Positions 1-7,226 of a DNA stretch of 45,656 bases are shown here, piece after piece; the stretch's first letter is position 1, and every line of letters begins with the position of its first letter. A model generated the notes under the pieces. It was not told where the DNA came from and did no database searches. It saw only the letters and a list, made by a program, of their open reading frames with translations. The position numbers and the translations under genes were made by a program. The stretch is from contig JAFLKR010000150.1 of the NCBI GenBank assembly GCA_019163135.1, positions 1 through 45,656 of the forward strand. Reading direction: 5' to 3'. This DNA comes from Desulfobulbaceae bacterium. GTDB lineage: Bacteria; Desulfobacterota; Desulfobulbia; Desulfobulbales; Desulfobulbaceae.

Positions 1-1063
1 TCTGTTCGAGACGGCGTGAGCGCCAGTCGAGCACGGCGGTATGTTTTCTCATTTTCAGGGCGAGTTCGCCGAATTCGTGATGTAAAACTCCGGCTGCGAA
101 GTTGGAAAGAAAATGCGCCTTCAATTCGGCCCGGGCCCGGTCGACGCCGATCTCATCGTAGGGCACGGAGGCCAGCAGCAGAAAGCCATCGTTCGGGATG
201 CGACCAGCCTGCATGTTGGCCTCGATGATTGCCGCTGCTTTGCGTAGCGGGTCGGCGAGGTCGGGGCTGTAGGGGCCAATGATCAGGGCAAGGTTGGGGG
301 TGTGGAGGAAGTCGAAGCCGCGCCCAAGGCAGATCATCCACTCACGGTGTTCGATATCGAGGGTCCGTTCGTGCCGCTGCGCCTGTTCCCGTACTTGGGC
401 GATGTGTTCAAGGTTGCCGTGCAGCAATGGCAGGAGATCGGCGCGCATCTGTGCCGACATGTCGGGAAGTAGCGCCGCCAGGCGATGGGGCAGGGTGGCG
501 GCATCAGCAGTGGAGACGCTGGCGAGATCGAGTACGGCGTCGTCGGTGCCGTGGATCACCAAGGCGTCTTCGTCGGTCTCGAAGCCGCAGACCAGGGGGT
601 AGACCGTGCCGTGGCCGATCCCGAAAATGTGTTCGACCTGACTCCGAATCTCGCGGGTGTGGGCAATCGCTGCCGTCGTGTCGTGCTTAAAGCCGGCGCA
701 GCCGCGCTTGGGGTCGCCCTTTGACCAGTGATAGGTAATGAGGATAAGCACCCGCCGGCCGGAGGCCGTCATGCGCAAGACGTGATGGGCGAGCACTTCG
801 CCGAGGTGGGGCCAGCCAAGGTCGAACATGCCGCCCAGGTTACGGAAGGGCATGAGGATGCCGGTGGGCGTGTTGGTTGCCACAGGAATATTGATGCGGC
901 CGTCCATGCACTTCAAGACAGCAATCGCCGTGGGGTGTTCGGCGAGATATCGTTCACGCGCCAGCCACGCCTCAGGGCTGCTATAGGTCTCACCGTGACG
1001 GCTGGCAAGTTCGAACAGCCAATCAATACGTGCCGCAATGGGCTTGCTTTGGATATCACTCAT
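1..1063 (-). CDS. Beta-carbonic-anhydrase-like protein resembling carboxysome shell CsoSCA (3' end off window)
   Basis: Reading leftward from an ATG at 1063, the frame stays open for 354 codons to the window edge, so the C-terminus is missing. The visible part has the zinc-site signature of beta-carbonic anhydrases: Cys52-x-Asp54-x-Arg56 (KCMDGR), an Arg74-Asn75-x-Gly-Gly stretch, then His112 and Cys122-x-Gly. In ordinary beta-CAs the His and second Cys are two residues apart. Here nine residues separate them, which from memory is closer to the stretched spacing of the carboxysomal enzyme CsoSCA. If active it would interconvert CO2 and bicarbonate. No other carboxysome gene (RuBisCO, shell proteins) is visible in this window. 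Function is inferred from motifs only; it could be a non-catalytic relative. No signal peptide is seen, so a cytoplasmic location is likely. Confidence 0.72.
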   Translation of the reverse strand, partial: MSDIQSKPIAARIDWLFELASRHGETYSSPEAWLARERYLAEHPTAIAVLKCMDGRINIPVATNTPTGILMPFRNLGGMFDLGWPHLGEVLAHHVLRMTASGRRVLILITYHWSKGDPKRGCAGFKHDTTAAIAHTREIRSQVEHIFGIGHGTVYPLVCGFETDEDALVIHGTDDAVLDLASVSTADAATLPHRLAALLPDMSAQMRADLLPLLHGNLEHIAQVREQAQRHERTLDIEHREWMICLGRGFDFLHTPNLALIIGPYSPDLADPLRKAAAIIEANMQAGRIPNDGFLLLASVPYDEIGVDRARAELKAHFLSNFAAGVLHHEFGELALKMRKHTAVLDWRSRRLEQ

Positions 1064-1100
1064 GCGCTGGCTCCTCACAGAAAACGATAGCGTGGACCCT

Positions 1101-1841
1101 TCATCGTAATGGCCGGATACGCACTTCTATCCCCGGCGTGTTTTTCAAGAGTTTGGTGAGTGTTGTCGGGTCAGTCTCATTGTAGTGGTAGGGGTAAAGA
1201 ATTTTCGGTTTGAACGCCTTGGCCGCATCGGCCACCATCTCCGGCGTCATCGTAGAGGGCACGCTCATGGGCAGGAAGGCGCAGTGGATTCCTTTCAACG
1301 CCTTCATTTCCTTTATGTTTTCTGTGTCGCCGGCCACATATATTCGTTTATCACCAAAGGTCAGCACGTAGCCGTTACCAATGCCTTTCGGGTGATAGGC
1401 TTGACCGTTATCCCGCACATGCACCATGTTGAAGGCAGGCATAGCTTTAACCTTAATGCCCTGCACCGTAATGGTTTCGCCATTTCTCATGATCAAACCT
1501 TCCGGAATCATTTCAGAACAGATTGGGGGGAGTATCACGACCGTATCTTTTGTTTGGATACCCTGCAGAGCCGTCATGTCGAAATGATCGTTATGGTCGT
1601 GGGTAATGAAAATAAGGTCGGCCTTGGGCAGTCTCGTGTAATCCGCCATTTTGCCGTAAGGGTCAAAATGGATGGTTTTCCCGTTGAAGGTCATCATAAG
1701 TGATGAGTGTCCAATGAAGATAATTTCCAGGTCACCGCTCGATGTTTTGATGACATCCCTTTTGGTCACGGTCACCTCCTGGGCGGTCGCCGTCAGCGTA
1801 CCGATGGTCATCATGACCATGAAAACTAATAGGATTTTCAT
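1101..1841 (-). CDS. Exported metallo-beta-lactamase-fold hydrolase (UlaG-like)
   Basis: 246 residues. Residues 1-20 form a signal peptide (Lys-2, hydrophobic core, cleavage near ATAQ), so the protein probably acts in the periplasm. The metal-binding motif of the metallo-beta-lactamase superfamily is intact: His81-Asp-His83-x-Asp85-His86 (THDHNDH). It is preceded by a GHSSLMM strand with HFDPYG, and followed by AGDTE and a C-terminal PYHY His. This arrangement resembles the UlaG/UPF0173 branch, whose members hydrolyse phosphoester, lactone or other substrates; the substrate here cannot be read. It lies 37 bp upstream of the carbonic-anhydrase-like gene on the same strand, so the two may be cotranscribed. 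An 11-bp inverted repeat lies about 110 bp upstream of the start. Confidence 0.82.
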   Translation of the reverse strand: MKILLVFMVMMTIGTLTATAQEVTVTKRDVIKTSSGDLEIIFIGHSSLMMTFNGKTIHFDPYGKMADYTRLPKADLIFITHDHNDHFDMTALQGIQTKDTVVILPPICSEMIPEGLIMRNGETITVQGIKVKAMPAFNMVHVRDNGQAYHPKGIGNGYVLTFGDKRIYVAGDTENIKEMKALKGIHCAFLPMSVPSTMTPEMVADAAKAFKPKILYPYHYNETDPTTLTKLLKNTPGIEVRIRPLR

Positions 1842-1952
1842 ATGAGGTGATCCTCCATAGATTGTTCAAGGTTGTCTTCAGAAAATAAAAAATGTCGGAT
1901 TTTTTCCTGAACGATACCCGCATTATTTCCGGTACAATACAAGATCCCTTTG

Positions 1953-1980
1953 TTTCAGCAAAAGGAATATTTTGCTGAAA
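1953..1980. repeat. Perfect 11-bp inverted repeat, possible operator
   Basis: TTTCAGCAAAA at 1953-1963 is the exact reverse complement of 1970-1980, with a 6-nt AT-rich loop. It sits in the divergent region between the exported hydrolase (start 1841, minus) and a plus-strand promoter at 1991. There is no T-tract typical of a terminator, so a protein-binding site is the better guess. An RNA hairpin in either leader is also possible. Confidence 0.6.
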
Positions 1981-1990
1981 TTTTCACTGA

Positions 1991-2020
1991 TTGACAAAGC
2001 TGCCACCTCATCTTTAATAA
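1991..2020 (+). promoter_or_regulatory. Candidate sigma-70 promoter (TTGACA / TTAATA)
   Basis: A consensus -35 TTGACA at 1991-1996 is followed after 17 nt by TTAATA (2014-2019), or after 18 nt by TAATAA. It begins 10 bp after the 11-bp inverted repeat, so a protein bound there could control it. The first gene downstream is the small gene at 2299, which also has a nearer promoter. Confidence 0.45.
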
Positions 2021-2105
2021 GGGATGCGAATTGATTTAAGCGGTCATGATTGTTGCTCTCCCTGAGCAAGTCCCTTTCGATCTACGGCTTCATTGTTTGC
2101 CGACA

Positions 2106-2134
2106 TTGACAACCGCATTTCTAATTCGTACAAT
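2106..2134 (+). promoter_or_regulatory. Strong sigma-70 promoter (TTGACA-17-TACAAT)
   Basis: TTGACA (2106-2111), a 17-nt spacer and TACAAT (2129-2134) make a near-perfect housekeeping promoter. Transcription from about 2141 would give a 5' leader of roughly 158 nt before the small gene at 2299, an unusually long and structured leader for an 86-codon gene. Confidence 0.7.
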
Positions 2135-2212
2135 TTTTATAAGAGCTGATTCTACTCGGGCGCGCGGACTGGCTTCCGGACTTAGCAACAGGATTCCGCG
2201 TAAAGGTAGGTG

Positions 2213-2251
2213 CTCTCCGGGGACGGTGGAGAGACCATCGCGACTCTCCAC
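2213..2251 (+). promoter_or_regulatory. Leader segment with two mutually exclusive hairpins
   Basis: Three short segments can pair in two ways. CTCTCC (2213-2218) pairs with GGAGAG (2228-2233). Alternatively GTGGAGAG (2226-2233) pairs with CTCTCCAC (2244-2251), a perfect 8-bp stem with a 10-nt loop. Both CTCTCC copies could also pair with the GGAG of the ribosome-binding site at about 2284. Competing stems of this kind occur in attenuators, riboswitches and RNA thermometers. No known riboswitch class is recognised here. Confidence 0.4.
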
Positions 2252-2298
2252 AGCATAAATTCCTTTGGTGGTATCGGAGTTTTGGAGGGGGTAATATT

Positions 2299-2559
2299 AT
2301 GGCAAAGTACAATATAGAATCAGACGGCCACGCCATTGAGATTAAAAAAACAGTGTTTGGTAGAGACGAATCGGTAAAGTATGACGGTAAAGGGGAGATC
2401 AAAACATTCTCCGATTCCTCCTTTACGGATTATATTTTTGAAAAAGAAGAGAACGGCGAGATTGTGCGGTATAAGGTTTTCATATCTGACTATATCTGGC
2501 CTATCTCTTGGCGAATTAAAGTCCAAAAAAACGGACGGGTTATTTTTACTAATCATTGA
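2299..2559 (+). CDS. Small hypothetical protein, 86 aa
   Basis: An ATG at 2299 follows a strong ribosome-binding site (GGAGGGGG, about 7 nt upstream), behind the strong promoter at 2106. The product is charged and soluble, with no signal peptide or membrane segment. Alternating polar and hydrophobic stretches (YNIESDGHAIEI, ETVRYKVF-like runs, WRIKVQKNGRVIF) suggest a small all-beta fold. I do not recognise a family. The gene stands alone: downstream lies a hairpin at 2593-2634, then a convergent gene. It is AT-richer than the flanking housekeeping genes, which may suggest acquisition by transfer. The good promoter and ribosome site make it likely to be expressed. Confidence 0.6.
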   Translation: MAKYNIESDGHAIEIKKTVFGRDESVKYDGKGEIKTFSDSSFTDYIFEKEENGEIVRYKVFISDYIWPISWRIKVQKNGRVIFTNH

Positions 2560-2592
2560 AAAAGAGCGCAAATGTGACCCTGTAAATGACTG

Positions 2593-2634
2593 CACCCGCC
2601 CTTTCGTCTCTGCGCAGAGATTCTGGGGCGGGTG
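2593..2634. terminator. Compound hairpin between convergent genes
   Basis: CACCCGCCC (2593-2601) is complementary to 2626-2634 (9 bp). It encloses a 14-nt perfect palindrome TCTCTGCGCAGAGA (2607-2620). It lies between the ends of the converging genes at 2559 and 2688, where a bidirectional terminator is expected. There is no clear U-tract on either side, so the terminator role is tentative. Confidence 0.45.
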
Positions 2635-2687
2635 AGATGTTATTGTGTAATTAAAGATCCAGGTACGAACGCCTCATTTGTGTTTTT

Positions 2688-2903
2688 TTAATGTCTGATT
2701 AAATCCGGATCACAGAGATGTTCGGCGTCCGCCGATACGCTGCCGCATCCACCGCATACGTATTTCATAGTCGTTAGTTTTTCCTCGCAAACCTGGGCTG
2801 CCGGGGTACCGCAAAATTTACTTTCGAGTTCTTCACTGGCTGGATTGCAGAGGCTGCTGGAATTATTTGCGGTAGTACCACAGTTCTGACAAGTGTAAGT
2901 CAT
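2688..2903 (-). CDS. Tandem zinc-ribbon-like small protein, 71 aa
   Basis: The protein contains two copies of the same module: Cys5-x2-Cys8-x10-Cys19-Asn-Pro and Cys50-x2-Cys53-x10-Cys64-Asp-Pro, with the spacing conserved exactly. Two more Cys (31, 39) lie between them. Each module looks like half of a rubredoxin or zinc-ribbon knuckle, so the protein probably binds one or two Zn or Fe ions; whether it is structural or redox-active cannot be told. The start has a good ribosome-binding site (AGAGGAGA). No signal peptide, so cytoplasmic. The gene is monocistronic. Small Cys-rich proteins of this kind are common in anaerobic Desulfobacterota, but no function is assigned. Confidence 0.7.
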   Translation of the reverse strand: MTYTCQNCGTTANNSSSLCNPASEELESKFCGTPAAQVCEEKLTTMKYVCGGCGSVSADAEHLCDPDLIRH

Positions 2904-3164
2904 GACAATTCTCCTCTTGGTTACTCTATAATACAGTCTCGTTTCGCAACAATGAGTGCTGGGGTTGATAATCTGCCCAATCGTTCACTCTTGGAATACG
3001 GTAAGAGGCTCTCCTGGTTGCCTGTTGAATCAACCGGGAAACCTGCTGTAAAAATTAAGAGGTAGATATAATGTTGTCAATGTTAGGGGTGCCGAAATAA
3101 CAAGCCATGACAAACTGCGCTTTACGGCCACGCTTATTCTCAGCTGGGATTACAGCCCACTGCC

Positions 3165-3563
3165 TCAGCGGTATTGGCAGGCGGCACCGATCAGATCGTA
3201 ATTGTTACTGATACGGGTGGGGAGGCCGCGGTTGGCGTATAGTTTGATCGAGTTGTTTGTATTGACGGGTAAGGCCAGGGTTGCCCCCATCCGCGTATTG
3301 CTCTGCAGATCTTCCCTCTCTACGCCGTTTACGGTTGGGCGCCCGCCGTAATCATAGGTCCCGCTCACCGGTAGCCACACCCCTCGGCCAAAATTATAGG
3401 TGGCGTGCAATTGTGGAGTGCAGGTCGGCTCCTGCTCAAGCCTCCTTCCGTTGAAGTAGGAATCGTTATAGGTGAACTGAACAAGGCTAGCGATGATAGC
3501 CCTTATGTTTTTCCGTCCCTCCTGATTCAAAATACAAAAACAGCGCGATCTCGGTTTAGGCAC
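3165..3563 (-). pseudogene. C-terminal fragment of an outer-membrane barrel (phenol-degradation MetA-like family)
   Basis: About the last 110 codons (from near 3505 to the stop at 3165) read like the end of a 250-300-residue beta-barrel of the 'phenol MetA degradation' or SphA-like transporter family: QFTYNDSYFNGRRLEQEP, LHATYNFGRGVWLPVSGTY, GGRPTVNGVE, QSNTRMGATLALPV, then a C-terminal LIGAACQYR. The first two-thirds, including the signal peptide, are missing, because another gene begins immediately upstream. The first ~20 residues of the open frame have no barrel character, and the Met at 3563 is unlikely to be a real start. I read this as a deletion remnant. A functional short product is unlikely, since the final membrane strands alone could not form a barrel. 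Confidence 0.65.
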
Positions 3564-3621
3564 TGGTTCAAGCCAGGGTCAGCGTTTTGGGTGGCCCGGT
3601 CGATGGGGCTTGCCGCGCGTT

Positions 3622-3957
3622 TTATTTTTGATTTTGGCGCGGAGGCTGTTCGCAATCGAAATGACCCAAGGGGCGTTTAAAGGTGTAATCCGCCGGCGAG
3701 GCAACCAAACTCTCCCAAGCCTCCTTGCTATTGCCGCCAAGCGCCGAAAAGGGTGAGGACACCACGAAAATTGCCAATCCGGCGACCGTTGCCACCGCTC
3801 CTACCGGTCGAGCAAGAGCAATATCCGCAGTCATCAAGCCCGGATCTTTTTGGAGCCCTGCCGCACAATCCTCGGACAATACAGGAGTCGTTGAAAAAAC
3901 AACCGTTAAAACAGCGAGTAAAAGAGATGCCATGGTTCTTTTTCTGTAATTATGCAT
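3622..3957 (-). CDS. Hypothetical exported protein with a central hydrophobic segment, 111 aa
   Basis: A strong ribosome-binding site (GGGAGG) precedes the ATG at 3957. Residues 1-28 form a signal peptide ending near LSE. A mature segment of about 80 residues follows, with a hydrophobic stretch (VGAVATVAGLAIFVVSSPFSALGG, residues about 52-75) and a PADYTFKRPLGHFDC tail. I recall similar short envelope proteins of unknown function in Gram-negatives, but cannot name the family with certainty. It is followed 58 bp later by the truncated barrel gene, so the pair may be what remains of a small envelope operon after a deletion. Confidence 0.55.
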   Translation of the reverse strand: MHNYRKRTMASLLLAVLTVVFSTTPVLSEDCAAGLQKDPGLMTADIALARPVGAVATVAGLAIFVVSSPFSALGGNSKEAWESLVASPADYTFKRPLGHFDCEQPPRQNQK

Positions 3958-4092
3958 TGAATTTTTCCTCCCTAAAATTGAACAGTTATTTTTTTAAAAA
4001 GATTCTTGCTGCCGGGTGGTTAAACGTCCTTTAGCTTGCCCGCCCCATCCGTTGAAACCTTATTAACTAACAATAAAACCGTTTGCCCCCGC

Positions 4093-4121
4093 TTGACTTC
4101 TAAAAGTAATCCGCTTGTAAT
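4093..4121 (+). promoter_or_regulatory. Candidate sigma-70 promoter upstream of the crotonase gene
   Basis: TTGACT (4093-4098), 17-nt spacer, TGTAAT (4116-4121): one mismatch at each box from consensus. It is about 217 bp upstream of the gene at 4338. The 380-bp gap 3958-4337 shows no gene. Confidence 0.4.
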
Positions 4122-4337
4122 TTCTGTATAGGACTCTCCAGAGCCCTGATCGACAGCGCAGATAGCGTGACCAGAGGAGGGGAGAGGAATTTTGTGTCAG
4201 TTAACTGTAAGTTGATATATTAATAAAAGCTAGTTGATACCCGACGTGTTGGTGCCTTTGGGGGCAAGTTCGTTGTCTTAAAAGGTATTCCGGGTTTCTT
4301 TCGGCAATGTAACTATTTTATTAACAGGGAGAACAGA

Positions 4338-5141
4338 ATGGAATTCAAGGAAGTTTTGTTTCAAGTCGACGAGGGCATTGCCACGTTGACCCTTAATCGA
4401 GCCGACATTCGAAACGCAATTACCCATCCTGATATGATCGCCGAGATCAAATCGGTATGCAACTACGTTAATTCTCACTTAGACACGCGGGTGCTTATTC
4501 TCACCGCCGTCGACCCAGCGTTTTCTTCCGGTGGGAACGTCAAGGACATGAAAGAACGGAAAGGGATGTTCGCCGGAACTCCGGCGGAACTCGTGGAACA
4601 GTATCGAAAAAATCTTCAGGAAGTCCTGTTGAGTGTGCATAACGTGGAAGTGCCAACCATCGCCGCTATCAACGGCTCCGCTGTCGGGGCCGGCTGCGGT
4701 CTGGCTCTTATGTGCGATATCCGCGTCGCTTCCCAAAAAGCCACCTTTGGCGAAACGTTTTTAAACGTGGGGCTGATCCCCGGCGACGGCAGTGCTTTCA
4801 CGCTGCCCCGGCTCATCGGCATGGCCAAGGCCAGCGAGTTGATCTTTACCTCCGAAACCATCGATGCGAACACCGCCCTTGCCCTGGGGCTCCTCAATCA
4901 TGTGGTCGACCATGAGAATCTGTTACAAAAGTCCCGCGAAATCGCCACCAAAATCGCCAGTAAGCCACCGCAAGCCGTGCGTCTGACTAAAAAACTGCTG
5001 CGTCTCGGGGAGCATTCCACCCTGGAGACGAGCATGATGCAGGCCGCCGCCTATCAGTCACTGTGCCATTTCACCGAAGACCACATGGAGGCCCTGAACG
5101 CCATGTTTGAAAAGCGAAAGCCGCTTTTCCAAGGAAAGTAA
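4338..5141 (+). CDS. Enoyl-CoA hydratase/isomerase (crotonase) family protein
   Basis: 267 residues, usual crotonase length, starting at an ATG after ACAGGGAGAACAGA. The CoA-binding and oxyanion-hole elements are present: FSSGGNVKDM (62-71) and INGSAVGAGCGLALMCDIRVAS (111-132). The catalytic positions are odd. Where classical enoyl-CoA hydratases have Glu144 this protein has Gly121 (GAGCG), and where they have Glu164 it has Phe141. An Asp150 in LIPGDGS is the most likely remaining acid. Hydration of 2-enoyl-CoA is therefore doubtful; isomerase, dienoyl-CoA isomerase or another CoA-thioester reaction is more likely. The gene is monocistronic with its own terminator, and no other beta-oxidation gene is adjacent. 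Confidence 0.88.
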   Translation: MEFKEVLFQVDEGIATLTLNRADIRNAITHPDMIAEIKSVCNYVNSHLDTRVLILTAVDPAFSSGGNVKDMKERKGMFAGTPAELVEQYRKNLQEVLLSVHNVEVPTIAAINGSAVGAGCGLALMCDIRVASQKATFGETFLNVGLIPGDGSAFTLPRLIGMAKASELIFTSETIDANTALALGLLNHVVDHENLLQKSREIATKIASKPPQAVRLTKKLLRLGEHSTLETSMMQAAAYQSLCHFTEDHMEALNAMFEKRKPLFQGK

Positions 5142-5184
5142 CGGTGCCCGCACCTCGAAAAAACTTCGACCGGTAACCCCGAAT

Positions 5185-5221
5185 GGCCTCATTGTTCCCT
5201 CGAGCATGAGGCCTTTTTTTT
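5185..5221 (+). terminator. Rho-independent terminator after the crotonase gene
   Basis: GGCCTCAT (5185-5192) pairs with ATGAGGCC (5206-5213), followed by an eight-T run. It lies 44 bp after the stop codon and ends transcription before the convergent dnaA. Confidence 0.9.
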
Positions 5222-5301
5222 GCACAGAAAAACGGATTATCACACCCTGTGAGCACTCCCCGAAAAGGCTCCTTCATCTAAGAAAGGATGCGGCGGTAGG
5301 G

Positions 5302-6621
5302 TTATTTTTTGATTTTGTTGCAGAGCAGCTCCACTTGCTCGCGGATCGATGTCTCACGAGACATGTCTTTGGTGATGACTTTGATTGCATAGAGAACCGT
5401 CGAGTGGTCGCGGTTATACATGTCACCGATATCGGCCAACGATTTCTTGGTATATTTTCGGGTAAGATACATAGCCATCTGCCTGGGAAAGGAGACCGAA
5501 CGTTTCCGGGAACGAGAGCGCAGATCGTCGATACTGACCCTGAATTGGCTACCGATGAGGTCGCGGATGGATTCACCGGTAATTTCTACGGCGCGGCCGA
5601 TGAGTCCATAGATCACTTCCTTGGCAATGTTTAGGTCTGCCGGGGTATTGTGCAGGCATGATTTGGCTTTAATGCCGATGATGGCACTCTCCATTCGCCG
5701 GATATCACCCTGCAGGCTTTCCGCCATGAAACCCACCAGATCATCATTCCCGCCCAACCCGTGCAACTGCAGTTTATGGCGAATGATTCGGGCCCTGGTG
5801 GCATAATCCGGTGATTCGATCCCGGTTACCAGGCCCGAGGTCATTCGGCTGCGGAAATCGTCATCAATCCCTTTAATTTTGTTCGGGGCAAGCGCTGAGG
5901 TCAAGATCACCCGTCGTCCCGATTTAATCAAATAGTCGAGAATAGTGTTGAGTTCTTCCTGGGTTTTGTTCTTGCCGGTCAGGGTATGGATGTCCTCAAC
6001 CAGCAGCATGTCGCAGTTATTGATATATTTTTTGGAAAACTGCTCCATGGAGTTAGAACGAATTCCCTTGACCATCTCCGCTGAAAATTGCTGGGCCGTC
6101 AGATAGTGCAAGCGGGTAGAAGGGGCGGAGCGGAGCACTTGATGGACCACCGCCTGGGTCAGGTGGCTTTTGCCCAGTCCAGTGGAACTGTTCATGAACA
6201 GACAGTTGCCAAAAGTGGAATCACCGGTGGCCAGGGCACTGCAGGCTGAGCGGGCCAGCAGGTTCGATTCGCCGACCATGAACTGCTCGAAAGTGAAGGC
6301 CGGATGAAGCGAACGCAGACGGGCACCGCCGCTGGCAATCCCAGGAAGGCGGAGCTGTCCACCTTTGTCACTTTCAACCTGCATGGGTCGATTTTCTGCG
6401 ACTTTTAGCTGTATATTTGAAATCTCACCCAACTTTTCGGCAGTCTGACGGATGAGGCCTAGGTAGCGATCTTCAACCCAGGCACAGAAAAACCGGTCTG
6501 GGCCAACAAGCTCGAGCACCTGTTTCTCTTCCCGTCGACATTCAAGCGGTTTGATCCACAAGCCGAATTCACTTTCTGGCAAGGTTCCTTGCAAAGAAGT
6601 TTTGATCGCATTCCACAACAT
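5302..6621 (-). CDS. dnaA: Chromosomal replication initiator protein DnaA
   Basis: 439 residues, normal for the family although with a short linker. Order: N-terminal domain I (1-75), a brief linker, AAA+ ATPase domain with Walker A at 144-153 (NSSTGLGKSH), Walker B at 206-210 (LLVED), a sensor region near 250-265, and a C-terminal DNA-binding domain with the DnaA-box-recognition motif at 405-412 (DHSTVLYA). DnaA-ATP opens oriC to start replication. The Walker B first acidic residue is Glu where most DnaA proteins have Asp. The gene stands alone: no dnaN, recF or gyrB is adjacent. The upstream region 6622-7200 is AT-rich with one near-consensus DnaA box, which could be an autoregulatory site or part of an origin. 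Confidence 0.95.
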   Translation of the reverse strand: MLWNAIKTSLQGTLPESEFGLWIKPLECRREEKQVLELVGPDRFFCAWVEDRYLGLIRQTAEKLGEISNIQLKVAENRPMQVESDKGGQLRLPGIASGGARLRSLHPAFTFEQFMVGESNLLARSACSALATGDSTFGNCLFMNSSTGLGKSHLTQAVVHQVLRSAPSTRLHYLTAQQFSAEMVKGIRSNSMEQFSKKYINNCDMLLVEDIHTLTGKNKTQEELNTILDYLIKSGRRVILTSALAPNKIKGIDDDFRSRMTSGLVTGIESPDYATRARIIRHKLQLHGLGGNDDLVGFMAESLQGDIRRMESAIIGIKAKSCLHNTPADLNIAKEVIYGLIGRAVEITGESIRDLIGSQFRVSIDDLRSRSRKRSVSFPRQMAMYLTRKYTKKSLADIGDMYNRDHSTVLYAIKVITKDMSRETSIREQVELLCNKIKK

Positions 6622-7226
6622 AGATTATTTTCCTTGTGTATTCAAAAGTTCTTCCTGGTGACCATGCGAGGTGCCGGTCGGAAGAGTGCGGTGATCTACA
6701 GAAAAAACGGGGAGCAGTCAAAAGCGGTATGAGCTGATTTGATGCGGCGATCAGGATGATTTGCACATTCAATCAGGCTCCTGCCGGCAGCATGATTTTT
6801 TTGAGGAGAAAGCGCGCAACTCTTTATAACGAGGTTATTTTGAGGGATGAATCGGTAATTTTCAATTAAAACGAAAGGTTAGGCTAGTGATTGAGAAGTT
6901 TTCAATAAGTTATCAACAGGTTGCCAACAATAGGTTATCTTCGCATACCTCCAGTTTAAGCTGAAAAGCTCTCCAATGCTCAATTTTTATCTTAGAAGGC
7001 GGTGGGTTTATTTAACCCCGTTCCACTCCATGGTTTCATGGGCAAAGAGGAGCAAGGAAAAATCTTCATCATCTTCGGGTATATTTTATCCATTAAAAAC
7101 AACCAGAAAAAGTTCTTCCCCAACTGCTGCACTTAAGGTAATGCGCCTATATTTTCTTCTTCTGGGGTAGCGTCCACGCCCCCCTGCAGACACCATCTAC
7201 TGTTCGAGATGTGGGTAGGCCGGTAA
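6622..7226. other. AT-rich non-coding region upstream of dnaA
   Basis: No convincing gene is seen here. It contains one near-consensus DnaA box, TTATCAACA at 6910-6918 (one mismatch to TTATCCACA), a weaker match ATTTGCACA at 6755-6763, and AT-rich stretches at 6840-6910 and 7060-7100. The dnaA promoter should lie here. A TTGAAA-like -35 around 6860 is the best I can point to, and it is weak. With only one or two boxes, the region is poor evidence for oriC. Confidence 0.4.

Noticed and set aside
6976-7170. 64-codon plus-strand frame upstream of dnaA
   Set aside because: Low-complexity Ser/Lys-rich composition, no ribosome site, AT-rich non-coding context.
6622-7226. oriC call next to dnaA
   Set aside because: One near-consensus box and a second weak one do not make a box cluster; kept only as a note.
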